A stretch of DNA of 64,000 nucleotides from Hericium rajendrae (GCA_033439255.1 CM065880.1:1984001-2048000), one strand, 5' to 3'. Counted from the stretch's first letter, positions 30,992-44,900 are shown. Numbers and translations are program-made. Notes: a model not told the origin generated them from the sequence alone.

Positions 30992-32873
30992 ATGGCCCTC
31001 TCCCACAAAGTACGTGCCATTGCAGAGTTTGGATGCGTCGTTCTTCTAATGCCACGCGTGTAGGCATTGCAGGAACTCAGCTTAGCCTACACCTCAGGTG
31101 TCAGTCGCCCTGTGAATTGGAGGCGCAAGCAACTGCAGGGCATTCATGGTTCGTGCGGGATTGAATCTTTCTTTGATTCCTTGACTCTGACAGTCTCTTC
31201 TTTTCCGATTAGACCTTATCCAAAATAATCAAGATGTCCTTGTCAGTGCGGCTTTGGATGGTTGGTGATGTTCTGTGAATATGCTGATTATGCACATCTC
31301 ACACTTTCGTTAGACAAGCGCTTGGTCCGCGCAGACGTCCTACTGGAGTTAGCCAGTGTTCTTGACCTTGTCCATGCTCAACTGGATGCTATCATCGGCT
31401 CGGACAAGTCATCCCAGAGCACTGCAACAAACTTGCTCGTCCCTGCGTCCAAACGCGAATTCACATATACTCAGAATCCCGCTGGCGTGGTTGTGGTGTC
31501 TTCGCACTGGGCTTGTGAGTGTGATCTCGTGTTCAACAATCTATTTGTTTCTAACAGTGCTATGCCAGTCCCTTATGGATCTTCTCTTGGCTCTATGGTG
31601 CTAGCTTACGCAGCAGGCAATGTTGTTGCTCTGGTGGTAAGATTTGACTAGCCTATTCAACTCACTGAGTGTCGATACTGAATGATACAATCAGCCTCCT
31701 ACATCGAGGATCTCTTCACTCCTTGCGACGCTTCTGTCGAAGAACCTTGACTTGTTCGGTTATGCTGTCATCAGTCCCGAGGAAGTGAAAGTTGCAGCCT
31801 TAGACGTGCCTTCAGGGCCGGCCCTGCTCGTTCTTGACGTAGGCAGCAATGGTGCTGTGGAACCCATCAGCTCCCTTGCAGCACCGTCTGCTCCAGCTGT
31901 CGCCTACGTCAACTACCTGGCTCTCGGCAAGCGTGGTAGCTCCCCGAAGAGCAGAGCTAAGGCTGCTAAGGCTATCGCCCAAGAGATAGTGCTGTCTAAG
32001 GTTGTCTTCAACGGTCAGGCGAATCTCGCACCATTCATTGTGTACATCGACGAGGAGATCTTCCATGAGATCTCTAGTGAGTTCGTCGCGGCTGCGAAGA
32101 CTCTTGCCACTGGAAGGAGACGCACGGAGGTGCGCGAGATCGTCGCGATGAAGGGCGCGAGGACGCTTTCCAATGGGTTTGTGGAGGTGGTCGAAGTTGA
32201 AGCTGGGTTCGTAACGGCGAATACAACCTCATCCTGCTGCTGATCATCGCTGTAGATCTACACGGCCTGTGGACTTCAACCCGTTCCACCGTGCTTCGAC
32301 ACTGGTTCTTGCACGCGTTCGCGGCCCTGATGCAGCAATCGACCGTGTCCAGTCATCGTAAGTGGTCAAGTATCGCCTGTGCCTTCATATCTTTATCTGC
32401 TTTGCGCTTTCCAGAAATCGTGTCCCTGCATTCTATCTTTACGCCCAGGAGCCCTTCATTACCTACATCACCAAGAATGTCGACAGCGACAAGACGGTTG
32501 TTAACTCCGTCCCACTCGAGCTTCTTGGTGTGCTACAGTGCCGAACTTCACTCTTTTCTTGACTTATTGACTCTTCCACCCAGCGAACCCCTTCGCCACC
32601 TCATCCACGACGATCTCCCCATCTCTCAGCCACGCACAGAACATCACCAAGTCTCCGTCGCTCGCCCCATCCTTCGCAGATGCGCCCCACGAGCTCGAAC
32701 CACGCCTCACGAAGGCCATCGCCCGCGCCACCATCGAGAGACTCGACGAGGGCGACGGGACCCACCGCGACTTCTTCCAAGATGTCGGGCTGGCCTTCCG
32801 CATCGTCAAGTACACGACCTATGCGAGCGTCGCGTTTGGTGCTTTCATGGCTTACCGGCGTTTCGTGAAGTAG
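30992..32873 (+). CDS. Aldehyde-dehydrogenase-like protein lacking catalytic residues (478 aa)
   Basis: Exons: 30992-31009, 31064-31148, 31213-31260, 31314-31514, 31569-31636, 31695-32206, 32256-32357, 32415-32527, 32584-32873; all introns are GT-AG and the frame is continuous. The fold is recognised from SRPVNWRRKQL (N-terminal ALDH helix), NPAGVVVVSSHWAFPYGSSL, AYAAGNVVALV, NGQANLAPFIVYIDEE and NRVPAFYLYAQEPF. Compared with active enzymes, the oxyanion Asn of PWN is Ala (HWA), the cofactor Lys after the GNTVVL block is missing, no LELGGK Glu block is present, and the Cys of GQ-x-C is Asn250. The reading frame is nevertheless intact. The C-terminus ends in a short hydrophobic stretch (YASVAFGAFMAYRRFVK), as in membrane-tethered fatty aldehyde dehydrogenases. 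It may be a non-catalytic partner or a gene early in decay. Confidence 0.75.
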
Positions 32874-35800
32874 ATGGTGGATCTGGTGTGTGACGTTGTA
32901 GAATTGACTGTGGGTTCTTTGTGTGTGGTATCTGTACGACAATATGATGTCAATATGATGTTGCTGTTGCTTTTGGATGCTCTTTTTTTTGGTCGAGATT
33001 GAAATGATCCTATAGATGACCCTCTCAGACTGGTGACAATCTAATACACATCGAGGCAACGTCCAGGAGGATTATGCGATCCTCTGGGATAGGTTACAGA
33101 CTGGTAGGCCATCTCGACATCCAAATACTATGCGTACACCAGAGTTTGTCAGCTTTTCACTATTTGTGTTGTGCTGCTTTATACACAACACATATCATTA
33201 AAATTTCTACATACATGATGGGGAAAATAGCGGGCGCACGATGGCTGCAGTCACGCTTGACCTCCTTCACGCCAGGACGTCGAGATTGTTACCTCTTGGT
33301 GCGAAACTTGTCGCGGAGAAATGTGTCTTCGTATGGAGCGTGTGCACTCTCCACAGTTTCTTTTTTTCCCGAGGCAGAAGACTATCTGATCTTGTGGACC
33401 TGGACCATCTGCTAGCAGAAAAGTGCGCTCTTCGGCACTTTACGACGTTCAACTTTTTCATCTTCGAACAATGGATCGAAAATAAAATAGAATCATATTC
33501 ATATTCAGAGTATCCAAAACATCATGTATGAATATTTTGATTATCAAGTTCGCAGTGGAAGTTGTCGAAATCCGAAAAACCATCTCTAGTCTCAAATCCA
33601 ACTCCCATCTACGGATAGTATACGGGCGAATCGAATATGTTTTATCTTGAGGAGATAGGTTATTACCTTACATCCTCCTGAGCCCGTGACCATGTTTCGT
33701 ACGGTCGATGCATCACATCACGCGTCCTGTAGCGCCGCACACTCTTCGTGAGGAAATTCTGGCCACCAGCACGTAGCCCGCAGATAATGATGCGACGAAG
33801 TCGACACTCTGTATGGACGCGGAGTTTCTTTGAGGCGAACCTATAGCAAAGTGCCGACGGCGCTCTGACCACGGCTTCCCGCCTACCTATTTCAAGATGT
33901 CCTTCCTCTGCCGCAGAAGGCAAGAGGCACCATCATACCCCCTCTGGCGTGCGACGTTCTGATCGGAAATGTCACCGCCGCCCGCGGCATAACGCGAACG
34001 TCCAGCCAGGATGTCGACAGGGTCCCAAGCTTTTCTCTCGTACGCAATTGCGCAATCGCTCTCCGGAGCTGAGGAAGCACGACCAGCGGAGAACAGAAAG
34101 CCGCCAATAATGCCGAGAATGCTGACTTTCCGACGCCCTGCTTCGTGATAACCCAGAGAATTTTCTGCGTGTATCAAGCCTTGGAGTCGGCAGATTTGCG
34201 AGGCCTGATGGAACGGATTCAATTGACTGTTAGCGAGGGTTTTAAAATGGAGTGTACCGCCGAAGATAGAAGCTGTTCCAGCCGCAAGGTCGATCCCCAG
34301 CGCTCTGTCGGGCGTTGAGAAGCACCATCGAGCGGCGTTTCGTAACGCCTATATGGACCAACGAAGCAGCGGCATTGTATGCTGAACGGACACTCACGGC
34401 CAAATGCTATTAGGTGGCGGCGAGCTTGTTGTCATTCACACAGTATGCAAGCTTCGTGGCATGTCGCGTGCACTCCACGGAACTTGCCAACTGTAGGAAC
34501 GAAAGCGGTCGCTCGGAATCACTGCGGGATCCCAGAAGCGACTGCCTATTTAGATGACGAATCTTCCATTGGCGATATCTCGGAGTAGCAAGATGGAGAC
34601 TCAGACTTGAAGAGATCTCGGAGTTGGGCTGCTAGGATTTTGATAACAAGTGCTCGTAGAATCACATGGAAAATAAAGTTGTCATGACGAACCGCGTACC
34701 GGACATCGGGCGGGCGATGGCGATAAGCTCTTGCTAAGACTTCTATGATCGCAACGATGAACAGGGACGAACAATGTCGGAATGCTGTGATCGAGAAATC
34801 GCGTCTGATCCTCGCCCTCCAATAGCAATTCGAGCTGGGGCCATCCACCAGAAAGACCGACTTCAAGTTCGGCCTTCGCTGACGGCCTGTGAGAATCTGT
34901 GAGGCTAGAGAAATGAATCTGATGAACAGGAAAATAGAAAGCTGCGAGCTCGCCGAATAGCTGCCAATAGTTATCAAGATGTCTTGAAATGTCACCGATC
35001 CGGAAAAAATGGTGTTTGAGCTAGCAGGCCCTCATCCGCAGTCCGGGACCGTATGCGAGTGCAATGGAGAGTTACGTGATGCGGATTGATCACCAAGGAA
35101 TTTGACATTCAGAGAGCTTCGTGGCAACTATGCTTGCAGAGGCGAATTGATGATGAACGGCTGTACAGCAGCAACCTCCATCCGGTCGAAGTAAAAACGA
35201 GTCATATAATGTGTTTCTGGCTGTGATGTTCAGAACTGTTGGATACACTGAGGTACGATGCATATGACCTGCTTTTTTCTGGAGATATGGTCCCGAACGA
35301 CAAGTGAGATGTCATTGCCTCATCGCTGAGCCGTACTGATCTGAAATTCACGTGTGTTCCTGGTATTATCGTGCAAAAAAAAGTGATGAAATGTTTGAGT
35401 TCTGACGAACATATCAGTCGTCCCGCAATTGCAAGTATCTAAGGTCACATAAGTACAGTCCGTACCTTCATTAGGCCGCAATAAAGAAATAAGTGCCCTT
35501 AGATTGCAGGCCGTTCACGTGTGATATCCGAAGGGCGGTGAGGAAGTACATCGCATCTATCACGAACATGCAGCATGGCAACTTGGATCGGACCCGACGT
35601 ACATGTGTGAAGCATTTTGGCTCTCCTGTTTTTCCTGCATCACTGGCAAAAGGACCATTTAGCATGGCGCACTTCTGATCACTAGTCCGAAAGATATAGA
35701 CTGACCAAAGGTATCTCGAAGGGGTTACGCGGTGACAATCCAGGCTTGAGCAGATGTACCTGATGCTCGAGCGGACGCATTCCATCCATCGTGACAGCAG

Positions 35801-38800
35801 CGCGCTGCCTCACCCCAAGGACTGGATCACAGGAGGAAAATGCACAATGAAATGGAGAGATACGCGGCCTAAACGTCATCGCCACCAGTATACTGACCTT
35901 GGTATGGGCCGAGTCGGAAGCGTTCAGCACGACGTTCAGGTCGAGACCGGTGACCGAGTCTCTAAAACACAACGAGGCGGGAAGGGTTGTGTATGTTCAG
36001 GTCAAGCAGCCACTACTTAATCGAGAGATTTGGCAAGATCTGCGAAATCTAGATCCAGATTATGTAACCTACCAGATTGGGACGCATCGGGGGTTCAATC
36101 GGGGTGGGAGTAAATTTTATCCTCAGCTCACCATCCGATACCAACTTGACGGAGGGACTCACATGGGTGTGCATGTACCCATCTGTACTTGGATTTTTGG
36201 CCTCATTTTGATCGGCTGTAGATCCGACCTATAACACTCGCTATTTTACGTTCAGATCATTGCCAGCATATGAAATGCGATCGCTTTTCTGGCTACGCTC
36301 GAGGTTAGTCGGGACTCATCTATCAATGCCTGCATATGTAGTGTTCCTTACGGCCCTATCATCTTTCGTAAGCACCAAATACCGAGCTCTTATCCCGCAT
36401 TTCGAAGTGCGTAAGGCGGATGTCACCCTTCCGGAGGTTTTAGAGAACTAGCATCACGTCATACGCATGCAGACGGCCATGTGCTGCATACGCGGGCGCG
36501 ATCGCGCAAGCATCTCGTGAAAATGCTCACGATAATCGGACGCCTTCGAGTTCCCCCTTGTTTACTATCTTCCAAAAGGGTGTAGGCGGGAGAAGTGAAC
36601 GTCATGGTTTTAGTAAGTACTCAGCGCTACTTGGAGACGGTCTTCGGTCTTCCCACAATTCCAACTAGTCATCATTCGCGCAAGGTCATCCTGTTGCTCA
36701 TTCAAGGTAGTCTTTAACCTAGAACCACTCTAGGACCGCGTCTCTCGGAGAGATTGACCATCTGCGCAGTGACTTCATGCAGAATTTATCAGGCCCTCAA
36801 ACGACCGAACGTGAGTACTGCGGCTACAATCCTCATCTTTGATTGATCAAAGGGCGATAGCGTGGTTGAGCAATCAGGCGCTCCCCGTGTCCTGCTCGTG
36901 GCAAAGCGCAAACTAGAAGCTGACTATTCTAACCGCCAAGCATGTAGACAGGAGAATGTTGCCGTAAGAACCACCAAAAGGCTGAATCTCATGCATATCA
37001 GCGTAATAAACTTGCCTTGATGGCAAGGTCACGGTGACACTGTTATCCGGGCGCCAGTTCGACATCTGCATTCGTGTTCCTGCATTCTTGGTTGCGGCTC
37101 TAAGGGCCTCGACGATCACCACAATACATCGAAGACTACTCCATGCACCATGTCACGGTAATATTGCAAGTGCAATGTTGCCGAGAGAGGGCTTATCTGA
37201 GGTAAGAATCTTCTGGGGGTACTGCATCAATGCCGCACTAAAACAACTGCGCAAATTTGTCGAAGGTGTGGCAAAAAATGTGCGTCGCAATCGAGCGCAC
37301 CAAGTCCAAAGCGATGTAGAGGTAGCATCTTCCGAGCGAGGCGGAAATGCCTGTCAATTTCAGCGCTGTCTGGATGAAGCAAGAGGTAGACATCGGCGGT
37401 CATTAACGGCGCACGAGGAAGAGCATTCTACGGCACCGGTTACAGCTCCACCCAGAGCGTACGTGTCATTTATCGGTGCCCGCGTTGCCCGTAGCCACAA
37501 GCAGCCTATCGAGCGCGCCCGGCACATCGCATTTCCATGCGCGGAGGGGACCAGCACATAACGGCAAGCCATTGTCCAACAATGGACAGCCAAGTATACA
37601 GGTATGTTTGAATGAAGAGGTACGAGCTACAATTGTGACAGGAGAAGCCATCATTGTTTTGCTTATCCCCAATGATAGATGGCGCAGAGGCGCTGGTAGA
37701 CCTCCCCAATTGGACTCCCGAGGGATGACAAAGATCACGGAAGCCTGGACATGGTTGAAGTAAAGTAATAGAGTGCGCCGAGGGGGTTGTCTATATCTTT
37801 CCGCACGGGGAGCATGGAGAAATGTCAGTTTGTCGACGTCGGAGCGAGCGCGAAGGTAAGAACGGGAATGATCTCCCCTGGCAATCTGAAGCTTCAAAAT
37901 ACGTTTGGATCGTCTAGCTTAAACATAGCTTTAGTAGATCCTGCAGGGCGTCGGATGCATTCAGCATCACACATGCTTAAAGTTGCTTTGCTTGCACGCT
38001 GTCAGCAGGCTGTCACTGGTCTGTCTGAATCGAAAAGAACCGCTGCAGTAAAAGATGCGCCCGAAGCACAGGAACCGCACCGAGGTTCCCAAATGTTCCA
38101 GAGATATATCAGACACACGGTGTGTGGTCGCCATGTCGAAAGCCCTGGCTGCTGTTCCCTTGAATCCAGTGCCAGAGGGCGGCAGAGTTGTCGAGCCCAT
38201 TGGCCTCCATTGCCCCGCACGATTGGCCGGGAACGGTGAAGGCAAGTGCCGAGTAAGCGCGGGAGTGGCCGACAGGGTGGCCACGTCAAAATTGACGCTG
38301 GTCTTGCACGCGTTACGAAGCGTGTAGATTCCAACACCACGGCCTTCCTGGAAATTCCTTCTGGATTCTATCACATCAACGCCGAGTATCGCATCCAAGC
38401 ATGTCTGCATCTGTTTCCGAAAGCAACTTTGCGGTCCGCCCGGTGGGTCTAAGTCCGCAAGACCCCATCGGCTTCCAACAGGCTCCTCATACAACCCGGT
38501 GACGCTGCATGCCAGCTGAAGGAGGCTGCTTCATTCGGGCCCCCCGGGATCTGTACCGAGACAGTTGATGGTCCTAATGAGGTGGCCGTGAATCTGTTGC
38601 TCTATTCAATACGTTGACATGTCTCTCATCGGCTTATGGAATGTATGGTCAGTGTCGCGGTCGCACTCGTCCCTGTACGTGAATCGGATTTTGATACGGC
38701 GTCGGCGTTGCAGCACCAGGAAGACCTATCATTGATGACGCTTGCACTTAGCTGAAAGCCGTGACCTTCGCGTTACAGTCATCGAGGCTCCGCACAACCA

Positions 38801-38953
38801 CGGACTTTCCATTCATTCCGATTGCCCTCAGGTCGCATCGACAGGAACTCGATTCGGTCCCATAAATCTTTAAGTAACTGCGATCTTCTGTCGTTCTCCT
38901 AATCCCTCTTCCCTCGCAGATAGACGCTGTACCTCCCTTAGACTCCCACCACC
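32874..38953. other. Gene-free gap inside the cluster, 6.1 kb
   Basis: No gene, RNA or transposon with intact motifs was found on either strand. ORFs are short and lack family blocks. The last 100 bases form the PKS promoter: a TATA-like CATAAATCTTTAAG at 38861-38874, then a C/T-rich leader and CACCACC before the ATG. The rest may be decayed genes or old repeats too diverged to see by eye. Confidence 0.4.
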
Positions 38954-41900
38954 ATGTCCTCCATCGCGGATACGCAGCATTTCAATGTCCCGGTCTTCGC
39001 AGGCCACGGTACAACGGCCATCAACACACCCCAGACGCGTGAGCGCGCCCTTCGCGATGCTTCCTCGCCATCAGGCTCTATTCTACTCTCCTCTTGCTTC
39101 GATAGTTTCCAAGAAGAGCTCGCTACATTCACTGATGAGGAGCGCAAGGCTGCAGGCGTCGAAGCTGGGGACTTCGATAAGCCTGAGTCTCTCCTCTCTC
39201 TATCTCAGGAGCGCTACCTCTCCAATCCAGTCATCTCTGGGATCACGCTCTTCCTCATCCAAACGCTGAGGTACCTCTCCTTCGTCGAGTCCTACTCTTC
39301 GCCGTCGTCTCCGCGCTTCGCGGCCATCCTCTCCCAGAACCTCGCACACCAGCTTGGTGTTCTTGGATTTTCTTCTGGTATTCTCCCAGCATCAGTCGTC
39401 GGCACCTCAGTTTCGGCATTGGAGTTCATCTCAAACGCTGTCGAGGCATTCCGCCTCGCGTTCTGGATCGGAGTTCGCGCCCAACTTTATCGCGTCGCAG
39501 CCTTTGAATCCGCAAATAGTCTCGGAGATGATGCGGCGCTCCCATGGAGCCTTGTGTTCCTGGGGATTGGGCGGCAAGAGGCAGATGAGGCAGTGCGCAA
39601 GTACCGTGAATCGGTGAGTCCCTCGCGTTCTAGCCTCGCATTGTGATGCTGACAACCCTTCGATGCGCGTCTGTTATGCCCCTGCTTATCTCGATTCATT
39701 CCTGCATAGAATGAAAATGCAGAGTCTCTGCACGTGACCGCTGTGATGGATGAGACTTGCGTCACCATATCTGGACGTCCTGACGTTCTCGCTGCCTTCG
39801 CGTCCCGACTTCCGACTTCTGCGCCTCCGCACAAGACGACCGTAGATACCCTTTATCACTCCCCGATTCACACAGGCACGACACGCGATCTGGTCCTGGA
39901 AGATGTGTCCCGCCGTGGGATTCAGTTCCCTTCGTTCTCGGACATCAAGATCCCCATCCGCTCCATGCACACCGGCGAGCTGCTCGATTCATCTCGCGAG
40001 GGATCGTTCGTAGAGGCGGTCGTCGATATGGTCCTCACGCAGCCAGTGAACTGGGATCGCGTCGTCAGCTCGCTTGTGTCAGCCGCGCCAGAGGGCGAAG
40101 CCGTGCGCTTGATCAACGTCGGGCCTGGTGCTGGGCTTACTCGCAGCATGGAGCGGGCATTCCCCACGCGCAATGCATTGTCTGTAGATCTGACTGCCCC
40201 GGAGAAGAATTCCGCCGCGAACAAGACGTCTCCCGTTCAGGAGCCGATTGCTATTGTTGGCATGGCGGTTAACATGCCCGGAGCACCGAGCGTCGAGAAG
40301 CTGTGGGAGGTGCTCGAGAAGGGCATCAACACTATTGCGGAGGTAAGTATTCTTTTCCTAGACTCCCTGGACGTACGATCTCATAGTCCTGTCAATCACT
40401 CCAGATCCCTGAGCACCGGTTCAAGGTCTCAGACTACAACAACCCCGCCGATGCCAAGAGTGCCCGGTCGATGAAGGCACATACGGGCAACTTCCTCGAC
40501 GATCCTGATGCATTTGACAACAAGTTCTTCAAGATCTCGCCGCGTGAGGCACGCAGCATGGATCCTCAAGGTCGCGTGCTGCTTCACACCGCGTACGAGG
40601 CGCTGGAGGATTCAGGCTATGTTCCCAACGCCACGCCGACATTCCAGCCGGACTCCTTCGGGTGTTACATCGGTTGCGCCACAGGCGATTACGTTGAGAA
40701 TCTCCGAAACGATATTGACGTATATTACAGCACTGGTGAGTGACAAATGAAGCCAATTTTTTACCTCAACTAACGCATTTTCTGGATAGGCACTCTGCGC
40801 GCCTTCCTCAGTGGTCGGATTTCATACGCTATGAAACTCAGTGGCCCATCTGTGGTCATTGATACTGCGTGCTCGTCTTCGATCATCGCCGTGTACCAGG
40901 CGTGTCGTGCACTCATGAACGGGGACTGCACTGCGGCCATGGCAGGCGGTGTCAACGTGATCGCTGCTCCCGACGTACGTACAATTTATTGAAATTTCTA
41001 CCGGCTGGACTGATTGTGCGGCGTATCAGATGTTCATGGGTCTAGATCGTGGTCATTTCCTCAGCCCTACGGGCCAGTGCAAGGCGTTCGATGACTCTGC
41101 CGATGGATACTCTCGGAGCGAAGGCTGTGGAATTTTCGTCCTGAAGCGACTGTCAGATGCCATCGCTGAGGATGACAACATCCTTGGCGTCATCCGCGGC
41201 ATTGAGGTTAACCAGAGCGGTCTCGCGAGCTCCATCACTCATCCGCATTCGCCGACGCAGCAGATCCTTTTCAAGAAGGCGCTCGAGAAGTCTGGCATTG
41301 ATGCGCGTCGCATCAACGTCGTCGAAGCTCACGGCACTGGCACGCAGGCTGGCGATCCCAACGAGCTCGATAGTATTCGCGGCGTCTTTGCTGTCGGCCG
41401 TACCCCCGCGAACCCGCTTCACATCACGTCCGTGAAGGCCAACATCGGGCATCTCGAGGCTGCGTCGGGCTCCGCAGGCCTGGCAAAGCTTCTGCTCATG
41501 CTTAAGCACCGCACGATTCCCGCCCAGATCTCGTTGAAGAATCTGAACCCGAAGATCGTGGCTCTCGAGAAGGATCACACGGTCATCGACAGGGAGCACG
41601 CGCCTTGGAACCCGTCGGAAGAGGGACTGACGAGAATTGCCATGCTCAACAACTTCGGCGCCGCTGGTTCCAATGGGGCTCTGTTGTTGGAGGAATATGT
41701 CCCGGCGGGCTCGAAGGCACCTGAGGTCGAGTCTGCTGCGGCCTTCATCGTTGGTCTGTCAGCGAAGACGGACGAGGCACTCAATGCCCTGCGCATGCGT
41801 TACATCGAGTGGCTCGGCGATGCCAAGAATGCATCCATCTCCCTCGCCGATTTCGCATACACTGCTACAGCTCGCAGGCAGCTGTACGGCCAGCGTCTCG

Positions 41901-44900
41901 CTGTCTCTGCAGGCACCAAGGAGGAGCTTGTCGAGAAGTTGAGAGCCGCGTCGCAGGTCGCTGTGACTGAGCGGCCAGCGAAAGTTGCTTTCGTCTTCTC
42001 TGGCCAGGGCAGCCAGTACCTCGGGATGGGATCTGCCCTCTACAAGACCGTGCCTCTCTTCAAACGTACCGTCGACGAGTGCCACGCTATCTTAACTGCG
42101 TCCGGCTTCCCGGGCGTTCTCGCCATCATCAATCCTGCTGGTGAGACCAGTGGTCTTACTCAGCTGGAGGAGTTCGAGGCATATCAGGCGGCGATCTTCT
42201 CCCTTGAGTACGCGCTCGCCAAGTTGTGGATGTCATGGGGACTGGTTCCCGAGGTGGTCGTAGGCCACAGGTACGTTCGGTTTCCCGCTCGAATTGACAG
42301 TATTCTGACCGTCTATCTGTAGTCTGGGTGAGTACGCAGCGCAGGTCATCGCTGGCGTCTTGACGCTCAAGGGCGCGCTCACTCTCATTGCCAACCGCGT
42401 CCGCTTCATGGTCAGCAAGTGCGCCGTGGAGACGACCGGCATGATCGCGATAAACCAGGGCTCCGAGGCGGTTGCGAAGCTGCTGGCAGCTTCGATGGAC
42501 TTCCCCGACACTTCTGTTGCATGCTTTAACAGCAACACTGACTGCGTCGTTTCGGGCCCTATTCCTCAGCTCAAGGCACTGAAGGCACACCTCGACAGTG
42601 AAGTACGCTGCAAGAACGTCCTCTTGACGGTGCCGTTCGGGTACCATAGCTCCGCCATGCACCCCCTTCTCGACGACCTTTCCACTATTGCTAAGCATGT
42701 TACCATCCGCGCGCCCACTATTCCGATTATCTCCAATGTCACCGGTGAGGTCGTTATGCCCGGCGATGAGGGCGTATTCGACTCGGAGTACTACTCTCGC
42801 CACTGCGCGCAGCCAGTACTCTTCGAGAAGGGCCTCACTTCACTCGCGGCTATTCCGGAGCTTGCGAACATCGACGCATGGATCGAGATTGGTCCTCACA
42901 GCATCACGCTTCCCATGTTCAAGGTTCACCCGTCGATCTCGAAGAGCACCATGCTCTTGGGCTCCCTGAAGAAGAACCAGGACCCGTGGGCAATCGTCTC
43001 TTCGACTTTGGCTCAGCTGTACACGTCCCCGATTCAACTCAGGTGGCGTGAGGTCTTTGCCCATGTCTCTTCTCCTTCGACGCTTTCCCTCCCGTCGTAC
43101 CCCTTCACGAAGTCCAAGTTCTGGGTCTCGTTCAAGGAGGAGGCACCTGGCGCGGTTGTATCGGCGTCCACCTCCGTCCCGCTCGCGAAGCACGTCGATT
43201 TAGTCAATAACTTCTCGATGCTATACTCTTGGGCCCAGTTCCCGTCAGCGGCGAACCAGCGCGTCGCAATTTTCGAGACGCCCATCTCGCAGCTCGGGAA
43301 GTCCATCAAGGGCCACAGCGTCGGAGACCACCCGCTCTGCCCCGCGTCCGTGTACCACGAGCTCGCACTTGCAGGTATCGAGATGGTTAGGTCCCATCTG
43401 CACCTTAAGATTGACGACTGCTTCGTCATGCTTCGCGACATCGACTACGCGAAGCCGCTGGTCTACAACGAGCACGTTGCCCGGATGGTCAGGACATCGA
43501 TCACACTTGATGTTGATGGCTCGGGCTCTTTCAGCGTTGGCTCGCAGGTAGATGGCTCGCCCGAGGAGGTCCATTGCTTCGGGAAGTTCAAGCACCAGTC
43601 GACATCGAAGGCCTCAACCAAGTTCGCTCGCGTTCTTCCCATCGTAACTCGTCAAATCAGCTCCGTCTCGTCGCCTAACGATGGTTTCGCGGAGACGTTC
43701 TCTACTCGCACGGCATACGAGGTCATCTTCCCGCGCGTGGTCGACTACGCAAAGGAGTACCATACGATGAAAACGCTCACCGTCGCCTCGAACGGTATGG
43801 AAGCATACGCGATCGTCCAGCTGCCTCGCGATCACGACCGCAGCAAGTTTGTCGTCCACCCTGTCTTCATGGACACCATGCTTCACGTTGCCGGCTTCGT
43901 CGCGAACATGCAGGGCGGAGTCAACGATGCCTACATCTGCAGCAAGGTCGACACAGTGAAGGCGATCCCGGCTTTGATCGACAACGACGCGGAGTACGGC
44001 GTGCTGATCAGCAACGCCTGGGTCGCGGATGAGGGCGTCATGCTTGCGGAGGCCTACGCCGTCCAGTTGAAGTCTCCAGGTAAGATCGTCGCGCACCTCA
44101 AGGGCATGCACTTCCGCAAGGTGCGCCTCAATAGCCTGAAACGTGGTCTCGCGATGGCCGCGGGCACTAGCCCGGCGCATGCTGCGCCGAAGCGGGCGGA
44201 GGCGCCTGTGAAGAAGGCTGCGCCTGCTTCCCCGATGTCCTCCAAGGTCGTTTCCTCAATCACCTTCGTCGAGCCGCCTCGAGATGCAGCACCTACTATC
44301 GACGTCCTCGCGGAGGTCACGCGCATCGTGGCCGAGACTTGCGACATCACTGCATCCACGATCCAGCCCGACGGGGACCTCGAGGCGTACGGCGTGGATT
44401 TGCTGATGTCCATTGAGATCTTCACCAAGATGCAGAGCGCCTTCCCTAGTGCTGACCTTGACGCGAACGTCCTTTCCTCGTGCCGCAATGTTGCCCAGAT
44501 CGTCGCTGAGGTGTCGTCCAAGTTCTCCCAGGAGGACTCTGGCCCATCCACGCCGCGCACACTCGTCACGGACGAGAAGCTCGGCGAGCCCAGCGTCATC
44601 GTGAACTTCGACGAGGTCGACGTCAAACCACTGCTAGCGTCCGTCCTCGGCATCGGCCTCCAGGAGATCACCGACGACGCGGACTTCGAATCGCTCGGCT
44701 TAGACTCGCTGACATCCATCGAGGCGCATTCGGCCCTGCAGAGCGAGTACTCGCTGACGCTGCCGACCACCCTGTTCGAGACGTACACGACGGCGAAGGC
44801 CGTCAACGCCTTCCTCACATCGCAGCTGCGTCCTCGGGGCAAGGCCGTCGAGGCCGTTAAGGAGGCCGAGGTGCACCCGTCGGACTACAAGGATTCGGAC

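Noticed and set aside
31515-31651. Reading straight through the exon 4 donor of the ALDH-like gene
   Set aside because: The spliced version (31515-31568 removed) restores the ALDH WAFPY block in frame; read-through inserts unrelated residues.
34546-34995. 149-codon minus-strand ORF with hydrophobic stretches (AVRHDNFIFHVILRALVIK)
   Set aside because: It faintly recalls the same DUF6533 family, but flanking exons and a consistent gene model could not be found.
37034-38494. Overlapping ORFs of 100-175 codons on both strands, tested for a P450 haem motif
   Set aside because: No F-x-x-G-x-R-x-C-x-G motif, ExxR or I-helix block; not a P450.
42156-44842. Minus-strand ORFs of 188-262 codons opposite the PKS
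   Set aside because: Antisense shadows of a GC-biased coding region.
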